A stretch of DNA of 64,000 nucleotides from CBDBCU01 sp965243185. Its GTDB lineage: Bacteria; Chloroflexota; Dehalococcoidia; Lucifugimonadales; UBA3495. The notes below the pieces were generated by a model. It made no database searches. It was not told where the DNA came from and saw only the letters and a program-made list of their open reading frames with translations. The DNA is taken from the NCBI GenBank assembly GCA_965243185.1, contig OZ251531.1, forward strand, positions 2,852,001-2,916,000. The letters are read 5' to 3'. A program made the translations under genes and the position numbers. Numbering within the stretch: position 1 is the stretch's first letter; each line of letters starts with the position of its first letter. This document shows positions 34,432-43,413 of this stretch, piece by piece.

Positions 34432-35370
34432 TTAGCCGAGCCGCTGGGCTACCGGCAGCACTTCCGCCGCCAGGTGTTCCATTACTCGGAGGACGGCGGC
34501 GGAGCCTTCGACCCGGAAGTCGTAGGTCAGTTGGTCAATGCCCAGCTCCCGGCAGTAATATACATCGTCAATCACTTCCCGGGTGGTGGCGATTACGGCG
34601 CCGCCGGAGATAATCGTTTCGCCTTGCCGGGCGTCGAGGTCGGTAAAGTGCAGGCTGCGTTTCAGGGAAATGGAAATTGCCGCCGGGTCGCGGCCGGCCC
34701 GTGCGGTCTGTTCCCGCAGATAGGGCAGGTTTTGGGCGACAAAGTCCGGCGTCTGGCGGGTGGTGTGCCAGCAGTCGCCGTATTTGGCGACCCGGCGCAG
34801 GGCGGGCCGGCTGTGGCCGCCGACCCAGATGGGGATATGGGGCTGCTGTACCGGCTTGGGGTAAAACTGGATGCCGGAAATATCGTAGTAGCGGCCGTGG
34901 TATTCCGGGTCGGATTCCGTCCAGAGGGCCTTGAAAATCTCGAGGAACTCGTCGCTCAGCGGCCCGCGCTCGGCATAGGGGACGCCCAGGGTGTCAAATT
35001 CCTTTTCCAGCCAGCCGACGCCGACGCCGCAAATCATCCGTCCGCCGGTCAGCACATCGAGGGAGGCGAACATTTTGGCTTGTACCAGGGGATTGCGGTA
35101 AGGCAGGATAAGGACGGTGCTGCCGAGTTTGATGGTATGGGTGCAGGCCGCCATATAGCCCAGCATGGTCATGGTTTCCAGAAAGGGTTCATCGACCGGG
35201 CGGGAAAAGGAGCCGTCGGCGGTGTAGGGATACTGGTTGGTGCCGGCGGTGGGCAGGAGGATATGGTCGCCAGCCAGTACTGACTCGAAGCCCAGTTCCT
35301 CAGCCCGTTGGGCGAAGCGGCGGATGGCGGCGGCGTCCGGCAAGCGGGGGATACTTAATCCGATGTTCAT
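34432..35370 (-). CDS. LLM class F420-dependent oxidoreductase
   Basis: A 312-residue luciferase-like TIM barrel: MNIGLSIPRLPDAAAIRRFA at the N-terminus, LGSTVLILPYRNPLVQAK, and GRMICGVGVGWLEKEFD which forms the cofactor pocket; QPHIPIWVGGHSRPALRR near residue 180 is typical of the TIGR03619-type F420 group. The substrate is unknown. The ATG has AGGA 9 nt upstream. Confidence 0.88.
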   Translation of the reverse strand: MNIGLSIPRLPDAAAIRRFAQRAEELGFESVLAGDHILLPTAGTNQYPYTADGSFSRPVDEPFLETMTMLGYMAACTHTIKLGSTVLILPYRNPLVQAKMFASLDVLTGGRMICGVGVGWLEKEFDTLGVPYAERGPLSDEFLEIFKALWTESDPEYHGRYYDISGIQFYPKPVQQPHIPIWVGGHSRPALRRVAKYGDCWHTTRQTPDFVAQNLPYLREQTARAGRDPAAISISLKRSLHFTDLDARQGETIISGGAVIATTREVIDDVYYCRELGIDQLTYDFRVEGSAAVLRVMEHLAAEVLPVAQRLG

Positions 35371-35450
35371 TGATGTGCCAATCCTGGTTGAAAGTTAAGG
35401 TTGGGGGGAAGTATAGCACACGGTAATATCGGGGCTGCTGAAAATCCTGC

Positions 35451-36281
35451 CTATTCACAGCCCGGCGGGTAGGTGCGGGCGGAAATCAGATGGCCGGCCG
35501 GGTTGGACAAGGCGGCGACATCGGGCTGGTGGTTGTTCCAGACCGGGCCGGGCCAGGCAAAGGAAAAGCCGCCCCATTCTGGATGGGTCTGATTGGTATA
35601 AATCCTTACTCGCTGCCCCGGATGCAGCAGGAAAGACTGCTTGAAAGTGAATACCGGTTCTCCTTCGCTGACATCCTGCACGGTCCAGCCTTGCAAGTCG
35701 ACGGCGGCCCCGGTGTTATTCAGTAGCTGGACATATTCATCGGCTTCGGTATTGGGTATTGCACCGTCAAAGAAAATGCACTCGATAATCATTCCCTTGG
35801 GTAACGGCGTTGCTGACGGGGTGGGAATGGGCGTAGGGGTAGCGGTTGGCGCGGGAGAGGGCGGTGGTGTTGGGGGCGGTGTTGGAGATGGGGTTGGCAA
35901 GGGCAAGGTAGGCGGCGGGGTAGGCGTAGGGGTAGCCGTGGGCGCAACCGTAGCGGTAGGCGTTGGAATGGGGCGGGGCGTGGGTTTCGGTTTTGGGGTA
36001 ATGGCAGGCGGCAAGGGATGGGCTGTTGCCGGCCGCCGGGCGGGAAGGGTTGGCAGTAGAACCGTCGGGGTTGCAGTGGGCAAGGGCAAGGATACCGAGT
36101 CGGGCAAGGGGGATGGCAGCGGGGAGAGCGGCGCAGCAGGGGGAGCGGCCGTTGCCGCCGGGTCGGCATATTGCGCTGCTGGCGGCGCGGAATTGCAGGC
36201 AGCCGGCATTAGCAGTGCCGCCGCCAGCAGCGGAACCAGTAGCAGTTGGCGATACCAATGTTTTCCCGGGAAAGTTGCCAT
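35451..36281 (-). CDS. Lipoprotein with Pro/Thr linker and lamin-tail domain
   Basis: A 276-residue predicted lipoprotein. The signal peptide ends in the lipobox LMPAAC. A long Pro/Thr/Ala linker (many PTPTP repeats) spans residues about 40-160. The C-terminal part, MIIECIFFDGAIPNTEADEY then VQLLNNTGAAVDLQGWTV, is a lamin-tail (LTD) domain, an immunoglobulin-like module frequent in extracellular bacterial proteins. ATG 36281 gives the signal peptide; a longer frame does not. It is likely a surface-displayed binding protein. Confidence 0.8.
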   Translation of the reverse strand: MATFPGKHWYRQLLLVPLLAAALLMPAACNSAPPAAQYADPAATAAPPAAPLSPLPSPLPDSVSLPLPTATPTVLLPTLPARRPATAHPLPPAITPKPKPTPRPIPTPTATVAPTATPTPTPPPTLPLPTPSPTPPPTPPPSPAPTATPTPIPTPSATPLPKGMIIECIFFDGAIPNTEADEYVQLLNNTGAAVDLQGWTVQDVSEGEPVFTFKQSFLLHPGQRVRIYTNQTHPEWGGFSFAWPGPVWNNHQPDVAALSNPAGHLISARTYPPGCE

Positions 36282-36361
36282 TATCCATCCGATTGTAGCC
36301 GCCCCGGCTTGGGGTGCCGGGGCGAAGCGGGGTTGGCAATTGCCAAAGGCTTGGAATGTGC

Positions 36362-36541
36362 TATAATCACTGAAACCAAGCGCGCCAGGGCAGCGGCAAA
36401 ACCTTCCGGGCTTTGCCGCCGGCGGTGGGGTAGTTGGGCCAGGCCGCATTGCTCAACCGGTCGGGTTGGTCGGTTGAGCCAAAGCCGACAGCCCCCAAGT
36501 TCGGGCTGCGGCAGCCAGACTATCTTACAGGAGGACGACCT
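36362..36541 (+). promoter_or_regulatory. Promoter and 170-nt leader of the tandem-motif protein
   Basis: TGC-TATAAT (36362-36367) is an extended -10. The leader before the ATG at 36542 can fold: GCTCAACCG pairs with CGGTTGAGC (near 36449-36480) and AGCCC with GGGCT (near 36490-36507). An AGGAGG site precedes the ATG. No known riboswitch class was recognised. Confidence 0.4.
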
Positions 36542-37432
36542 ATGGACAAAGGGAGTGTAGTCTTTAACGGCGGCGCAGTGGACATCAGCCTGGAGTACCG
36601 GGAACTGATGCCCGACCAGGGACTGTGCGTCCAGGTGTTCGGGAAGGTGGAGGACCAGGAGACGGAAATCCTGCGGTTCGACTGCTTCGACCAGCTGCCG
36701 CATTACCACTACGGGCCGGCGAACCACAACATCCGGCTGAATATGGACAAGACCACGGTGGGCAATCCCTTCGGCTGGACGATGGACAACCTGCGGAGCA
36801 AGCTGCCGTCGCTGATTCAGCGGGCCGGTTATGAGGAACTGGCCGCCGCGGTGGAAGCCAAGCCGGTTGCCGCCGAGACCTTCGACCAGGTGGAAGCCAC
36901 GGGGCGGGAGATGGCGGTCAGCAAGCGCCGCACCGTTACCCACAAGTTCGAGCGGATGCTGGACGAGGATGTTTTCACCGTCGGGAACCTGCGTATCGGG
37001 CTGGAATACCGGATCCTGCCCCAAGCCAATACCGAGGGCGTTGCCATTCATGTCCTGTCCGATGTGGCGGGGCAGAATGTGGAGCTGCTGGCTTTTGACT
37101 GCTTTGTCAACGGCCCCCATTACCACTACGGCCCCCGCAACCAGGACATCCGCATCTATTGGGACACCACCACTTCCGGGGAAACCCTGCGCTGGACTTT
37201 GGGCCAGTTCAAGGCCGGCAATATGAAAAAGATGGTGGAGCGGGCCGGCTACCCCACTATTGCCAACGACATTGACGAGAACCTGCTCCAAGCCACGATG
37301 CCGGCCATTGAGAAGCGGGCCTTGGAGCTGCAAGCGGAGAACGAAGGGGCGATCGAGCGGATGCAGAACGACCCCAAGTCCGCTCTGCTGAAGGAACTCG
37401 ACTCTTTGCGGGAGCGGGTCGCCGCGCTCTAA
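36542..37432 (+). CDS. Duplicated-domain protein with two FDCF...PHYHYGP motifs, unknown function
   Basis: A 296-residue soluble protein, unrecognised. It is a tandem duplication: residues about 10-100 and 145-245 share a core of YRxL, FDCF, PHYHYGP and an N-x-x-IR-x-x-x-D-x-TT motif, then a helix with RAGY. The His/Tyr cluster PHYHYGP, present in both halves, could bind metal. The linker is acidic and the C-terminus is a helix rich in Leu/Glu. It has its own extended -10 promoter, strong ribosome site and terminator, so it is probably well expressed. Confidence 0.7.
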   Translation: MDKGSVVFNGGAVDISLEYRELMPDQGLCVQVFGKVEDQETEILRFDCFDQLPHYHYGPANHNIRLNMDKTTVGNPFGWTMDNLRSKLPSLIQRAGYEELAAAVEAKPVAAETFDQVEATGREMAVSKRRTVTHKFERMLDEDVFTVGNLRIGLEYRILPQANTEGVAIHVLSDVAGQNVELLAFDCFVNGPHYHYGPRNQDIRIYWDTTTSGETLRWTLGQFKAGNMKKMVERAGYPTIANDIDENLLQATMPAIEKRALELQAENEGAIERMQNDPKSALLKELDSLRERVAAL

Positions 37433-37472
37433 TCCGGTGGGCATTGCCTGGCCCGGATACCCGGCAAAATGG

Positions 37473-37503
37473 GACGGCCCGGCATTGCTGCCGGGCCGTC
37501 TTT
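37473..37503 (+). terminator. Rho-independent terminator
   Basis: GACGGCCCGGCA pairs with TGCCGGGCCGTC, followed by TTTC. Confidence 0.85.
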
Positions 37504-37539
37504 CGGGTACCGGTGAGCGTTATTCCGGCTAGATACCGG

Positions 37540-38334
37540 TTACATCATGGTGTAACCGCCGCTGACGCTTAAAGTCTGGCCGGTGATGAAACTGGCGGCG
37601 TCGGAAGCGAGAAAGACGACGGCGTTGGCAATTTCCTTTGCTGTTCCCATTCGGCGCAGGATATAGGCCCGCCGCACTCGCTCCAACACTTCGTCGGTAA
37701 AGATGTCCCGCATTTCGTGCCACATACTTTCCGGGCTGAGATCCTCATTTTCCGGTGGCACAATCAGACCGGGGCAGACTACATTGAGGCGTAGGCCGTA
37801 GCGGCCGGTTTCCCGGGCGATGGCTTTGCTCAAGGCGATAACGCCGCCCTTGCAAGCGGAATAAACCGCTTCCCGATATTCGCCCATGCGCCCGGCGTCG
37901 GAGCTGATGCTGACGATGGCGCCGGCTTGGCGTTCAATCATATAGGGGAGGACGGCGTGGATGCAGTTGATGGGACTCCACAGGTTGACTTGAACCTCTT
38001 TCTCATGCTCGGCCCGGGGTTTTTCCATAAAGAGGCGGTCAATAGTCCAGCCGACATTGTTGACCAGGACATCCACGCTGCCGAACTCGGCAACGGAGGC
38101 CGTGACCATGTCCGCTACTTGTTCTGGGTCGGTTACATCGGCGGGGATGACCTGGACCCGGCAGTTGGGGGCCAGTGCCGCCACTTCCGCGGCCACGGCT
38201 TCGCCCTGGGCCGGGGCCAACTCGGCGATGGTGATGTTGCAGCCTTCGGCGGCGAAGGCGTGGACGATAGCCCGGCCGATGTTGGAGCCGCCGCCGGTTA
38301 CGATGACATTTTTACCATGCAAGCCCAATTCCAT
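37540..38334 (-). CDS. SDR family NAD(P)-dependent oxidoreductase
   Basis: A 264-residue short-chain dehydrogenase: cofactor motif TGGGSNIGRA (residues 13-22), NNVGW, catalytic Ser in VSISSDAGR and YSACKGG (Tyr-x3-Lys), and a C-terminal substrate loop. The start is ATG 38334 (GAGG upstream). It is 2 nt from the glycosyltransferase gene and on the same strand, then purH and purM; co-transcription is likely. The substrate is unknown. Confidence 0.9.
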   Translation of the reverse strand: MELGLHGKNVIVTGGGSNIGRAIVHAFAAEGCNITIAELAPAQGEAVAAEVAALAPNCRVQVIPADVTDPEQVADMVTASVAEFGSVDVLVNNVGWTIDRLFMEKPRAEHEKEVQVNLWSPINCIHAVLPYMIERQAGAIVSISSDAGRMGEYREAVYSACKGGVIALSKAIARETGRYGLRLNVVCPGLIVPPENEDLSPESMWHEMRDIFTDEVLERVRRAYILRRMGTAKEIANAVVFLASDAASFITGQTLSVSGGYTMM

Positions 38335-38336
38335 AG

Positions 38337-39086
38337 CTATTCCTCGCCAAAGCCGGGACGGGACGGGCCGGCAATTTTGGGGATGCCGCCGAAGCGCAGC
38401 CGCAGCAGTCCCTTGAAGTGTTCGGCGGCCGCGCCGGCGATATGGACGGTGGTAGTAGGGTCGTCGTCCCACTTGACCGGGATGGAGCTGATGCGGTAGC
38501 CCCGTTTGGCGGCGATTAGCAGCAATTCGGTGTCAAAGAACCAGTTGTTGTTTTTGATGTGGGGGAGGATGGCTTGGGCGGCCGGGCGGGTCATTGCCTT
38601 GAAGCCGCATTGGGCGTCGGGAAAGGGGTTAAGGAACAGGGTTTTAATCATCAGGTTGTAGCAGCGGGAGATGAACTCCCGCTTGAAGCCCCGGGTTACC
38701 CGGGAGGTTCGGCTTAAACGGCTGCCGGCGGCGACATCGCTGCCGGTTTCCAGAGCGGCAATGAGTTGGGGGAAGTGGGCCAAGTCAGTGGACAAGTCCA
38801 CATCCATATAGCTGACAATGTCGGCTTCGCTGTGCAGCCAAGCCGTCCGCAAGGCGCGGCCGCGGCCTTTCTGGGGCAGGTAAAAGTAATCCACGCCGGG
38901 GATTTCCTGGCAGAGGCTTTCGGAGACGGCCCGGGTGCGGTCAATGGAGGCATTGTCGGCAATGGTAATCAGCCAGGGGTTGGGCAAGTGGGTCTCGAGA
39001 AAGGCGGTCAAACGGCGGATGCTGTCCGGCAAGGCGGCTTCCTCGTTATAGACCGGCACTACGATTTCGACGGAGGCTTGGGGCAT
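38337..39086 (-). CDS. Family 2 glycosyltransferase (dolichyl-phosphate glucosyltransferase-like)
   Basis: A 249-residue GT2 enzyme: VEIVVPVYNEEAALPDSIRR, the nucleotide-binding NASIDRTRAVSES and the metal-binding MDVDLSTDLAHFP, then DAQCGFKAMTRPAAQ, a signature of the ALG5/DPG-synthase-like branch. It has no membrane helices of its own. It would transfer a sugar to a polyprenyl phosphate. It sits between an SDR gene and purH. TTG 39095 is an alternative start. Confidence 0.88.
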   Translation of the reverse strand: MPQASVEIVVPVYNEEAALPDSIRRLTAFLETHLPNPWLITIADNASIDRTRAVSESLCQEIPGVDYFYLPQKGRGRALRTAWLHSEADIVSYMDVDLSTDLAHFPQLIAALETGSDVAAGSRLSRTSRVTRGFKREFISRCYNLMIKTLFLNPFPDAQCGFKAMTRPAAQAILPHIKNNNWFFDTELLLIAAKRGYRISSIPVKWDDDPTTTVHIAGAAAEHFKGLLRLRFGGIPKIAGPSRPGFGEE

Positions 39087-39100
39087 AACTTTCAACTCAA

Positions 39101-40666
39101 TCAGTGGCGGAAGTGGCGGACGCCGGTAAAGACCATGGCCAGCCCGTGGCGGTTGGCGGCCGCGATTACTTCATCATCGCGGATGGAGCCGCCGGGCTGG
39201 ATGATGGCGGTAATGCCGGCGGCGGCGGCCAGTTCAATGTTATCCGGGAAGGGAAAGAAGGCGTCGGAGGCTAATACACAGCCGGCGGCCTTATCGCCGG
39301 CGCTGCGCTGGGAGAGGTGGACGCTGACCACCCGGTTGGGCTGGCCGGCGCCCATTCCGACCAGGGTCTGCTGGCGGGCAAAGACAATGGCGTTGGATTT
39401 GATGTGCTTGACGGCGCGCCAGGCGAATGCCAAGTCGTCCCATTGGGCGGCGTCGGGAAGCTTATCGGTAACGGTTTGCCAATCGGCCGGGGTTTCGGCG
39501 AGGGTGTCGGGCTGCTGAATCAGGAGGCCGCCGGTGATGGGGCGCAAGTCGAGGGCGGCCGCGCCATAGGTGCCATTGTCAAGCCCGGGCACGGCCAGAA
39601 TTCGCAGGTTGCGCTTTTTTTGCAGGATTTCCAGGGCTTCCGGCGCGTAGTCCGGGGCTACTACTACTTCGTAAAAGACGGGACTCATGGCTTGGGCGGC
39701 GGCGGCGGTTACGGGGCGGTTATAGCCGACGATGCCGCCAAAGGCGGAAACGGTGTCGCCGGAGTAGGCTTGCAAATATGCCTGTTCCAAGTCGGAGTGG
39801 CTGGAGAGGCCGCAGGGGTTGGCGTGTTTGATTACCGCGACGGTCGGCTCGGCAAAGTCGCTGACGGTGCGCCAAGCGGCATCGGCGTCCATCAGGTTGT
39901 TGTAGGAGAGTTCCCGGCCGTGCAGTTGGCGGGCGTGGGCGATGCCGCCGGGGGCCGCGCTGCCGGCCGGCACATACAGGGCGCCGGCTTGGTGGGGGTT
40001 TTCGCCGTAGCGCAAGAGACTGACGCGTTGCAGGGAGAGGTTCAGTTGTTCCGGCAAGGGGGCTGCCGGTTCAGTCGGTTCAGTTGCGGTAGGGGCGGCG
40101 GACAAGTAGGCGGTTACGGCGGCGTCATATTCGGCAACATAGCGGAAGGCTTTGGCGGCCAGTTGACGCCGGTCGGCGAAGGTCAGGGCGTTGGCGGCGA
40201 TTTTGTCGGCTACCCAGGGGTAATCGGCCGGGTCAACGACTACGGCGACGGCGGCGAAGTTTTTGGCGGCGGCGCGGAGCATAGTCGGGCCGCCGATGTC
40301 AATGTTTTCCAGGGCGTTGGCCAAGGTAACATCGGGGCGGCGGATGGTTGCGACAAAGGGATAGAGGTTGACCGCTACCAGGTCGATGGGGTCAATGGAT
40401 TGTTTTGCGAGTTCAGCGAGGTGTTCCGGGGCGTCGCGGCGAGCCAGCAAGCCGGCATAGATAACCGGGTGGAGGGTTTTGACCCGGCCGTCAAGGATTT
40501 CCGGGGAGCCGGTAACAGCGGAAACCTGATGCACGGTGAGGCCGCCGTCTTGGGTGAGGGTTTGGTGGGTGCCGCCGGTGCTGATTAGGTCGAAGCCGGC
40601 GACGGTCAGGCGGCGGCCGAATTCAATGATGCCGGTTTTGTCATAGACGCTGATGAGGGCTTTCAA
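39101..40666 (-). CDS. purH: Bifunctional AICAR formyltransferase/IMP cyclohydrolase PurH
   Basis: A 521-residue PurH. Residues 1-190 are the IMP cyclohydrolase domain (MKALISVYDKTGIIEFGR, NIDIGGPTMLRAAAKN) and residues 200-521 the AICAR transformylase domain (LRYGENPHQAG, KHANPCG, AFGGIVGYNRPV). It catalyses the last two steps of IMP synthesis. Translation probably starts at TTG 40666 after GAGGAA. The adjacent purM gene belongs to the same pathway. Confidence 0.96.
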   Translation of the reverse strand: MKALISVYDKTGIIEFGRRLTVAGFDLISTGGTHQTLTQDGGLTVHQVSAVTGSPEILDGRVKTLHPVIYAGLLARRDAPEHLAELAKQSIDPIDLVAVNLYPFVATIRRPDVTLANALENIDIGGPTMLRAAAKNFAAVAVVVDPADYPWVADKIAANALTFADRRQLAAKAFRYVAEYDAAVTAYLSAAPTATEPTEPAAPLPEQLNLSLQRVSLLRYGENPHQAGALYVPAGSAAPGGIAHARQLHGRELSYNNLMDADAAWRTVSDFAEPTVAVIKHANPCGLSSHSDLEQAYLQAYSGDTVSAFGGIVGYNRPVTAAAAQAMSPVFYEVVVAPDYAPEALEILQKKRNLRILAVPGLDNGTYGAAALDLRPITGGLLIQQPDTLAETPADWQTVTDKLPDAAQWDDLAFAWRAVKHIKSNAIVFARQQTLVGMGAGQPNRVVSVHLSQRSAGDKAAGCVLASDAFFPFPDNIELAAAAGITAIIQPGGSIRDDEVIAAANRHGLAMVFTGVRHFRH

Positions 40667-40703
40667 GTTGGCTGTTCCTCGATTAGATGATGATGGCGGG
40701 GGA

Positions 40704-41723
40704 TTAGGGGTGGAAAAGGACTTGCTCGTCCCCGGAGCGTTCAGTGATGTGGCCGACTATTACGGCGTCCGGGACGGCGGCCCGGATGGAGTCAAAGTCT
40801 TGCTCTTGGCAAATGGCGACCATTCCCAAGCCCATATTGAATACTCGGTACATTTCATCGGTTGCTACGGAGCCCGCGGCTTGAATCAAGGGGAAAATGG
40901 GTGGTACGGGCCAGGAACCGGTTTGGAAATGGGCGGCCAGGTGGTCGGGCAGGATGGCGGGGATTTTGCCGGGGAGGCCGCCGCCGGTGATGTGGGCTAG
41001 TCCTTTGATGACGCTCAGTGCCGGCTGGAGTTGGGGATAGTAGCAGCGGTGGCGGGTCAGTAGTTCCTCGCCGAGGGTGCGCGGCAAGTCGCCGTAACGC
41101 TGAAACAAGGCGGCCGGGTCGGCGTCGGTGTTGAAGATCCGCCGTACCAGAGAGAAGCCGTTGGTGTGCAAGCCGTTGGAGGGGATGCCGACCAAGCAAT
41201 CACCGGGGGCGATGCGGTTGCTGTCGAGGAGGGCGTCCCGTTCCGCCACGCCGACTACAAAGCCGGCTAAGTCAAAGTCGGCGGGGGCGTAGGTGCCGGG
41301 CAGCTGGGCCGTTTCGCCGCCGATGAGGGCGCAGCCGGTTTCCCGGCAGCCCCAGACAATGCCGCGCAAGAGAGTTTCCATGCGCTGCTCGTCGAGGTGG
41401 CTGAAGGCGACATAATCCAGGAAAAAGAGGGGTTTGGCGCCTTTGGTCAGGATGTCGTTGACATTGAGGGTGACCAAATCCTGGCCGATGGATTCGTAGT
41501 GGCCCAACTGGGCGGCGATTTTCAGCTTGGTGCCGACGCCGTCGGCGCTGGCGACCAGGACCGGGCGGTTGTAGCCGGACAGTTCGAATAAGCCGGCAAA
41601 GCTGCCGCCGGAGCCGATAACTTCGGACCCGTGGGTCATGGAAGCAAAGGCTTTGATGCGGGCTTTGAGCTGTTCCATAGCGTCGAGCTGGACGCCGGAT
41701 GCTTGGTAGGTGTCGCCGGTCAA
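40704..41723 (-). CDS. purM: Phosphoribosylformylglycinamidine cyclo-ligase PurM
   Basis: A 339-residue PurM (AIR synthase): SGSFAG-type loop GGSFAGLFEL, DGVGTKLKIA, GGETAQLPG and LVGIPSNGLHTNGFSL are all present. It makes aminoimidazole ribotide in the fifth step of purine synthesis. TTG 41723 is the start, overlapping the stop of the small upstream membrane gene (TTGA). Confidence 0.95.
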   Translation of the reverse strand: MTGDTYQASGVQLDAMEQLKARIKAFASMTHGSEVIGSGGSFAGLFELSGYNRPVLVASADGVGTKLKIAAQLGHYESIGQDLVTLNVNDILTKGAKPLFFLDYVAFSHLDEQRMETLLRGIVWGCRETGCALIGGETAQLPGTYAPADFDLAGFVVGVAERDALLDSNRIAPGDCLVGIPSNGLHTNGFSLVRRIFNTDADPAALFQRYGDLPRTLGEELLTRHRCYYPQLQPALSVIKGLAHITGGGLPGKIPAILPDHLAAHFQTGSWPVPPIFPLIQAAGSVATDEMYRVFNMGLGMVAICQEQDFDSIRAAVPDAVIVGHITERSGDEQVLFHP

Positions 41724-41962
41724 GGTTGCTGCTCCGGGGAGTTGCGGTTAGTTTTTCTGGTAGTCAAACGGCCGCCGGTATAGCCCATAATCGCTCCAAA
41801 GGAGCCTTTGACTATCCAGTCGCTTATCTCAATCAGGTTGCTTTGCGCCCGAGTCAGGGTTTCGTCAGGAACCGGCGCCAGCCACACCAATACCCCACCT
41901 CCCAAGAGGATGAGGAACAGGAGGACGCCTACAATCAGGATGTTATCCCGAAACGGCGTCAT
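41720..41962 (-). CDS. Small membrane protein
   Basis: An 80-residue protein with one helix (ILIVGVLLFLILLGGGVLVW), a short extracytoplasmic or cytoplasmic middle and a basic tail. It overlaps purM by 4 nt and the gene before it by 1 nt. Unrecognised. Confidence 0.7.
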   Translation of the reverse strand: MTPFRDNILIVGVLLFLILLGGGVLVWLAPVPDETLTRAQSNLIEISDWIVKGSFGAIMGYTGGRLTTRKTNRNSPEQQP

Positions 41963-42111
41963 TACTGACTTTCCCCAACCCGATCGGAGGGGGGGCGCTC
42001 CTTCCCGGTGGTGGTTCGGGGCCAGTGGGAATAGGCCAGCATTCCCAAGCAGACGAGTACCCCGATAAGCCCGACCACAATCATTATAGGCCCGAGGATT
42101 GACGCGAACAT
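41962..42111 (-). CDS. Small membrane protein
   Basis: A 49-residue frame, MFASILGPIMIVVGLIGVLV with a hydrophilic C-terminus ending in GESQ. AGGAG lies 9 nt before the ATG, and the stop overlaps the next start (TAATG), which strongly supports translation. Unrecognised. Confidence 0.7.
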   Translation of the reverse strand: MFASILGPIMIVVGLIGVLVCLGMLAYSHWPRTTTGKERPPSDRVGESQ

Positions 42112-42201
42112 TTTCAGCACTCCTTTCAGCCGGTATGCAGATATTGTAGCATAAACCGGGGCGATTGATTGATATAGGGGAAAGGGGACTTGCGGGATGT
42201 G

Positions 42202-43395
42202 TTATCGCAGCAACTGGGCGACGCGGTCGAGGATGCGGTGGCTTACTTCGTCTTTGGTGAGGAGGGGGAGTTGCTCGATTTGGAGGTGGCGGTCGATGAG
42301 GGTTACGCGGTTGGTGTCGCTGCCGAAGCCGCTGGCGGTGTCGGTGATGTCGTTGGCGACGATTAAGTCCAAGGCTTTGCGCTGGACTTTGGCGGCGGCG
42401 TTTTCGTGGAGGTTTTCACTTTCGGCGGCGAAGCCGACGCGGAGGAAGCTGCCTTGGGCGGCGGCGAGGATGTCCGGGGTGGGTTCCAGTTCAAGGGAGA
42501 GGGCGGCGGCGGATTTTTTGATTTTCTGCTCGGACGCCGTTGCGGGGCGGTAGTCGGCAACGGCGGCGGCCATAATCAGGGCGTCGGCGGGGGCGGCGGC
42601 GGACCAGACGGCGGTAGCCATCTGTTCCGCCGTCTGCACGGGGATTATTTCGACCAGGGGCGGCGGAGGCAGGGCGGTGGGAGCGGAGACCAGGATTACC
42701 CTTGCGCCCCTATCCCGGGCGGCGGCGGCCAAGGCATAGCCCATTTTGCCGGAGGAGTGGTTGGTGAGGACGCGCACCGGGTCAAGGGGTTCCTGGGTGC
42801 CACCGGCGCTGATAACTACGGTGCGGCCGGCTAAATCGCCATTACGGCCCAAGGCGGCGGTGATGTGTCCCAAGAGTTCGGCGGGTTCGAGGAGCCGGCC
42901 CATTCCGGTAAGGCCGGAGGCGAGGCGGCCGGCGGCGGGGCCGGCAAGGGTTACGCCGCGCTGCCGGAGTTTGGCGAGGTTTTCCTGGGTAGCCGGGTGG
43001 TCGTACATTCCGCCGTCCATAGCGGGGGCGATTAGCAGGGGGGCGCGGGTGGCTAATACGGTGGTGGTCAAGGGGTCATCAGCAAGGCCGGCGGCGAGTT
43101 TGGCGATGCAGTGGGCGGTGGCCGGGGCGATGACGATAAGGTCGGCGCGGCGGGCCAGGGCGATGTGTTCGTTGGCGAATTCGGAGGCGGGGTCGTAGGC
43201 GTCGGTGACGACCGGGCGGTGGGTGATGCTGCGGAAAGCGAGGGGGGTTACAAAGTTGGTGGCGCCGTAGGTCAAGACGGCGTCGACTTGGGCGCCGGCT
43301 TGGGTCAGCCGGCTGGCGAGGTCGAGGGCTTTGTAGGCGGCGATGCTGCCGGTAACGCCGAGGACGATGTGTTTATCGACTAAAGGCAGAGGCAA
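42202..43395 (-). CDS. coaBC: Bifunctional phosphopantothenoylcysteine decarboxylase/synthetase CoaBC
   Basis: A 397-residue CoaBC. The N-terminal flavoprotein decarboxylase has GVTGSIAAYKALDLA, the PAMDGGMYDHPA box and active-site His in FRSITHRPV. The C-terminal synthetase has VVISAGGTQEPLDPVRVLTN and MAAAVADYRPA. It makes 4'-phosphopantetheine from phosphopantothenate and cysteine. The start is TTG 43395. The next gene upstream is coaX, in the same pathway. Confidence 0.95.
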   Translation of the reverse strand: MPLPLVDKHIVLGVTGSIAAYKALDLASRLTQAGAQVDAVLTYGATNFVTPLAFRSITHRPVVTDAYDPASEFANEHIALARRADLIVIAPATAHCIAKLAAGLADDPLTTTVLATRAPLLIAPAMDGGMYDHPATQENLAKLRQRGVTLAGPAAGRLASGLTGMGRLLEPAELLGHITAALGRNGDLAGRTVVISAGGTQEPLDPVRVLTNHSSGKMGYALAAAARDRGARVILVSAPTALPPPPLVEIIPVQTAEQMATAVWSAAAPADALIMAAAVADYRPATASEQKIKKSAAALSLELEPTPDILAAAQGSFLRVGFAAESENLHENAAAKVQRKALDLIVANDITDTASGFGSDTNRVTLIDRHLQIEQLPLLTKDEVSHRILDRVAQLLR

Positions 43396-43413
43396 AAGGG
43401 GCGTCTCCCGAGG

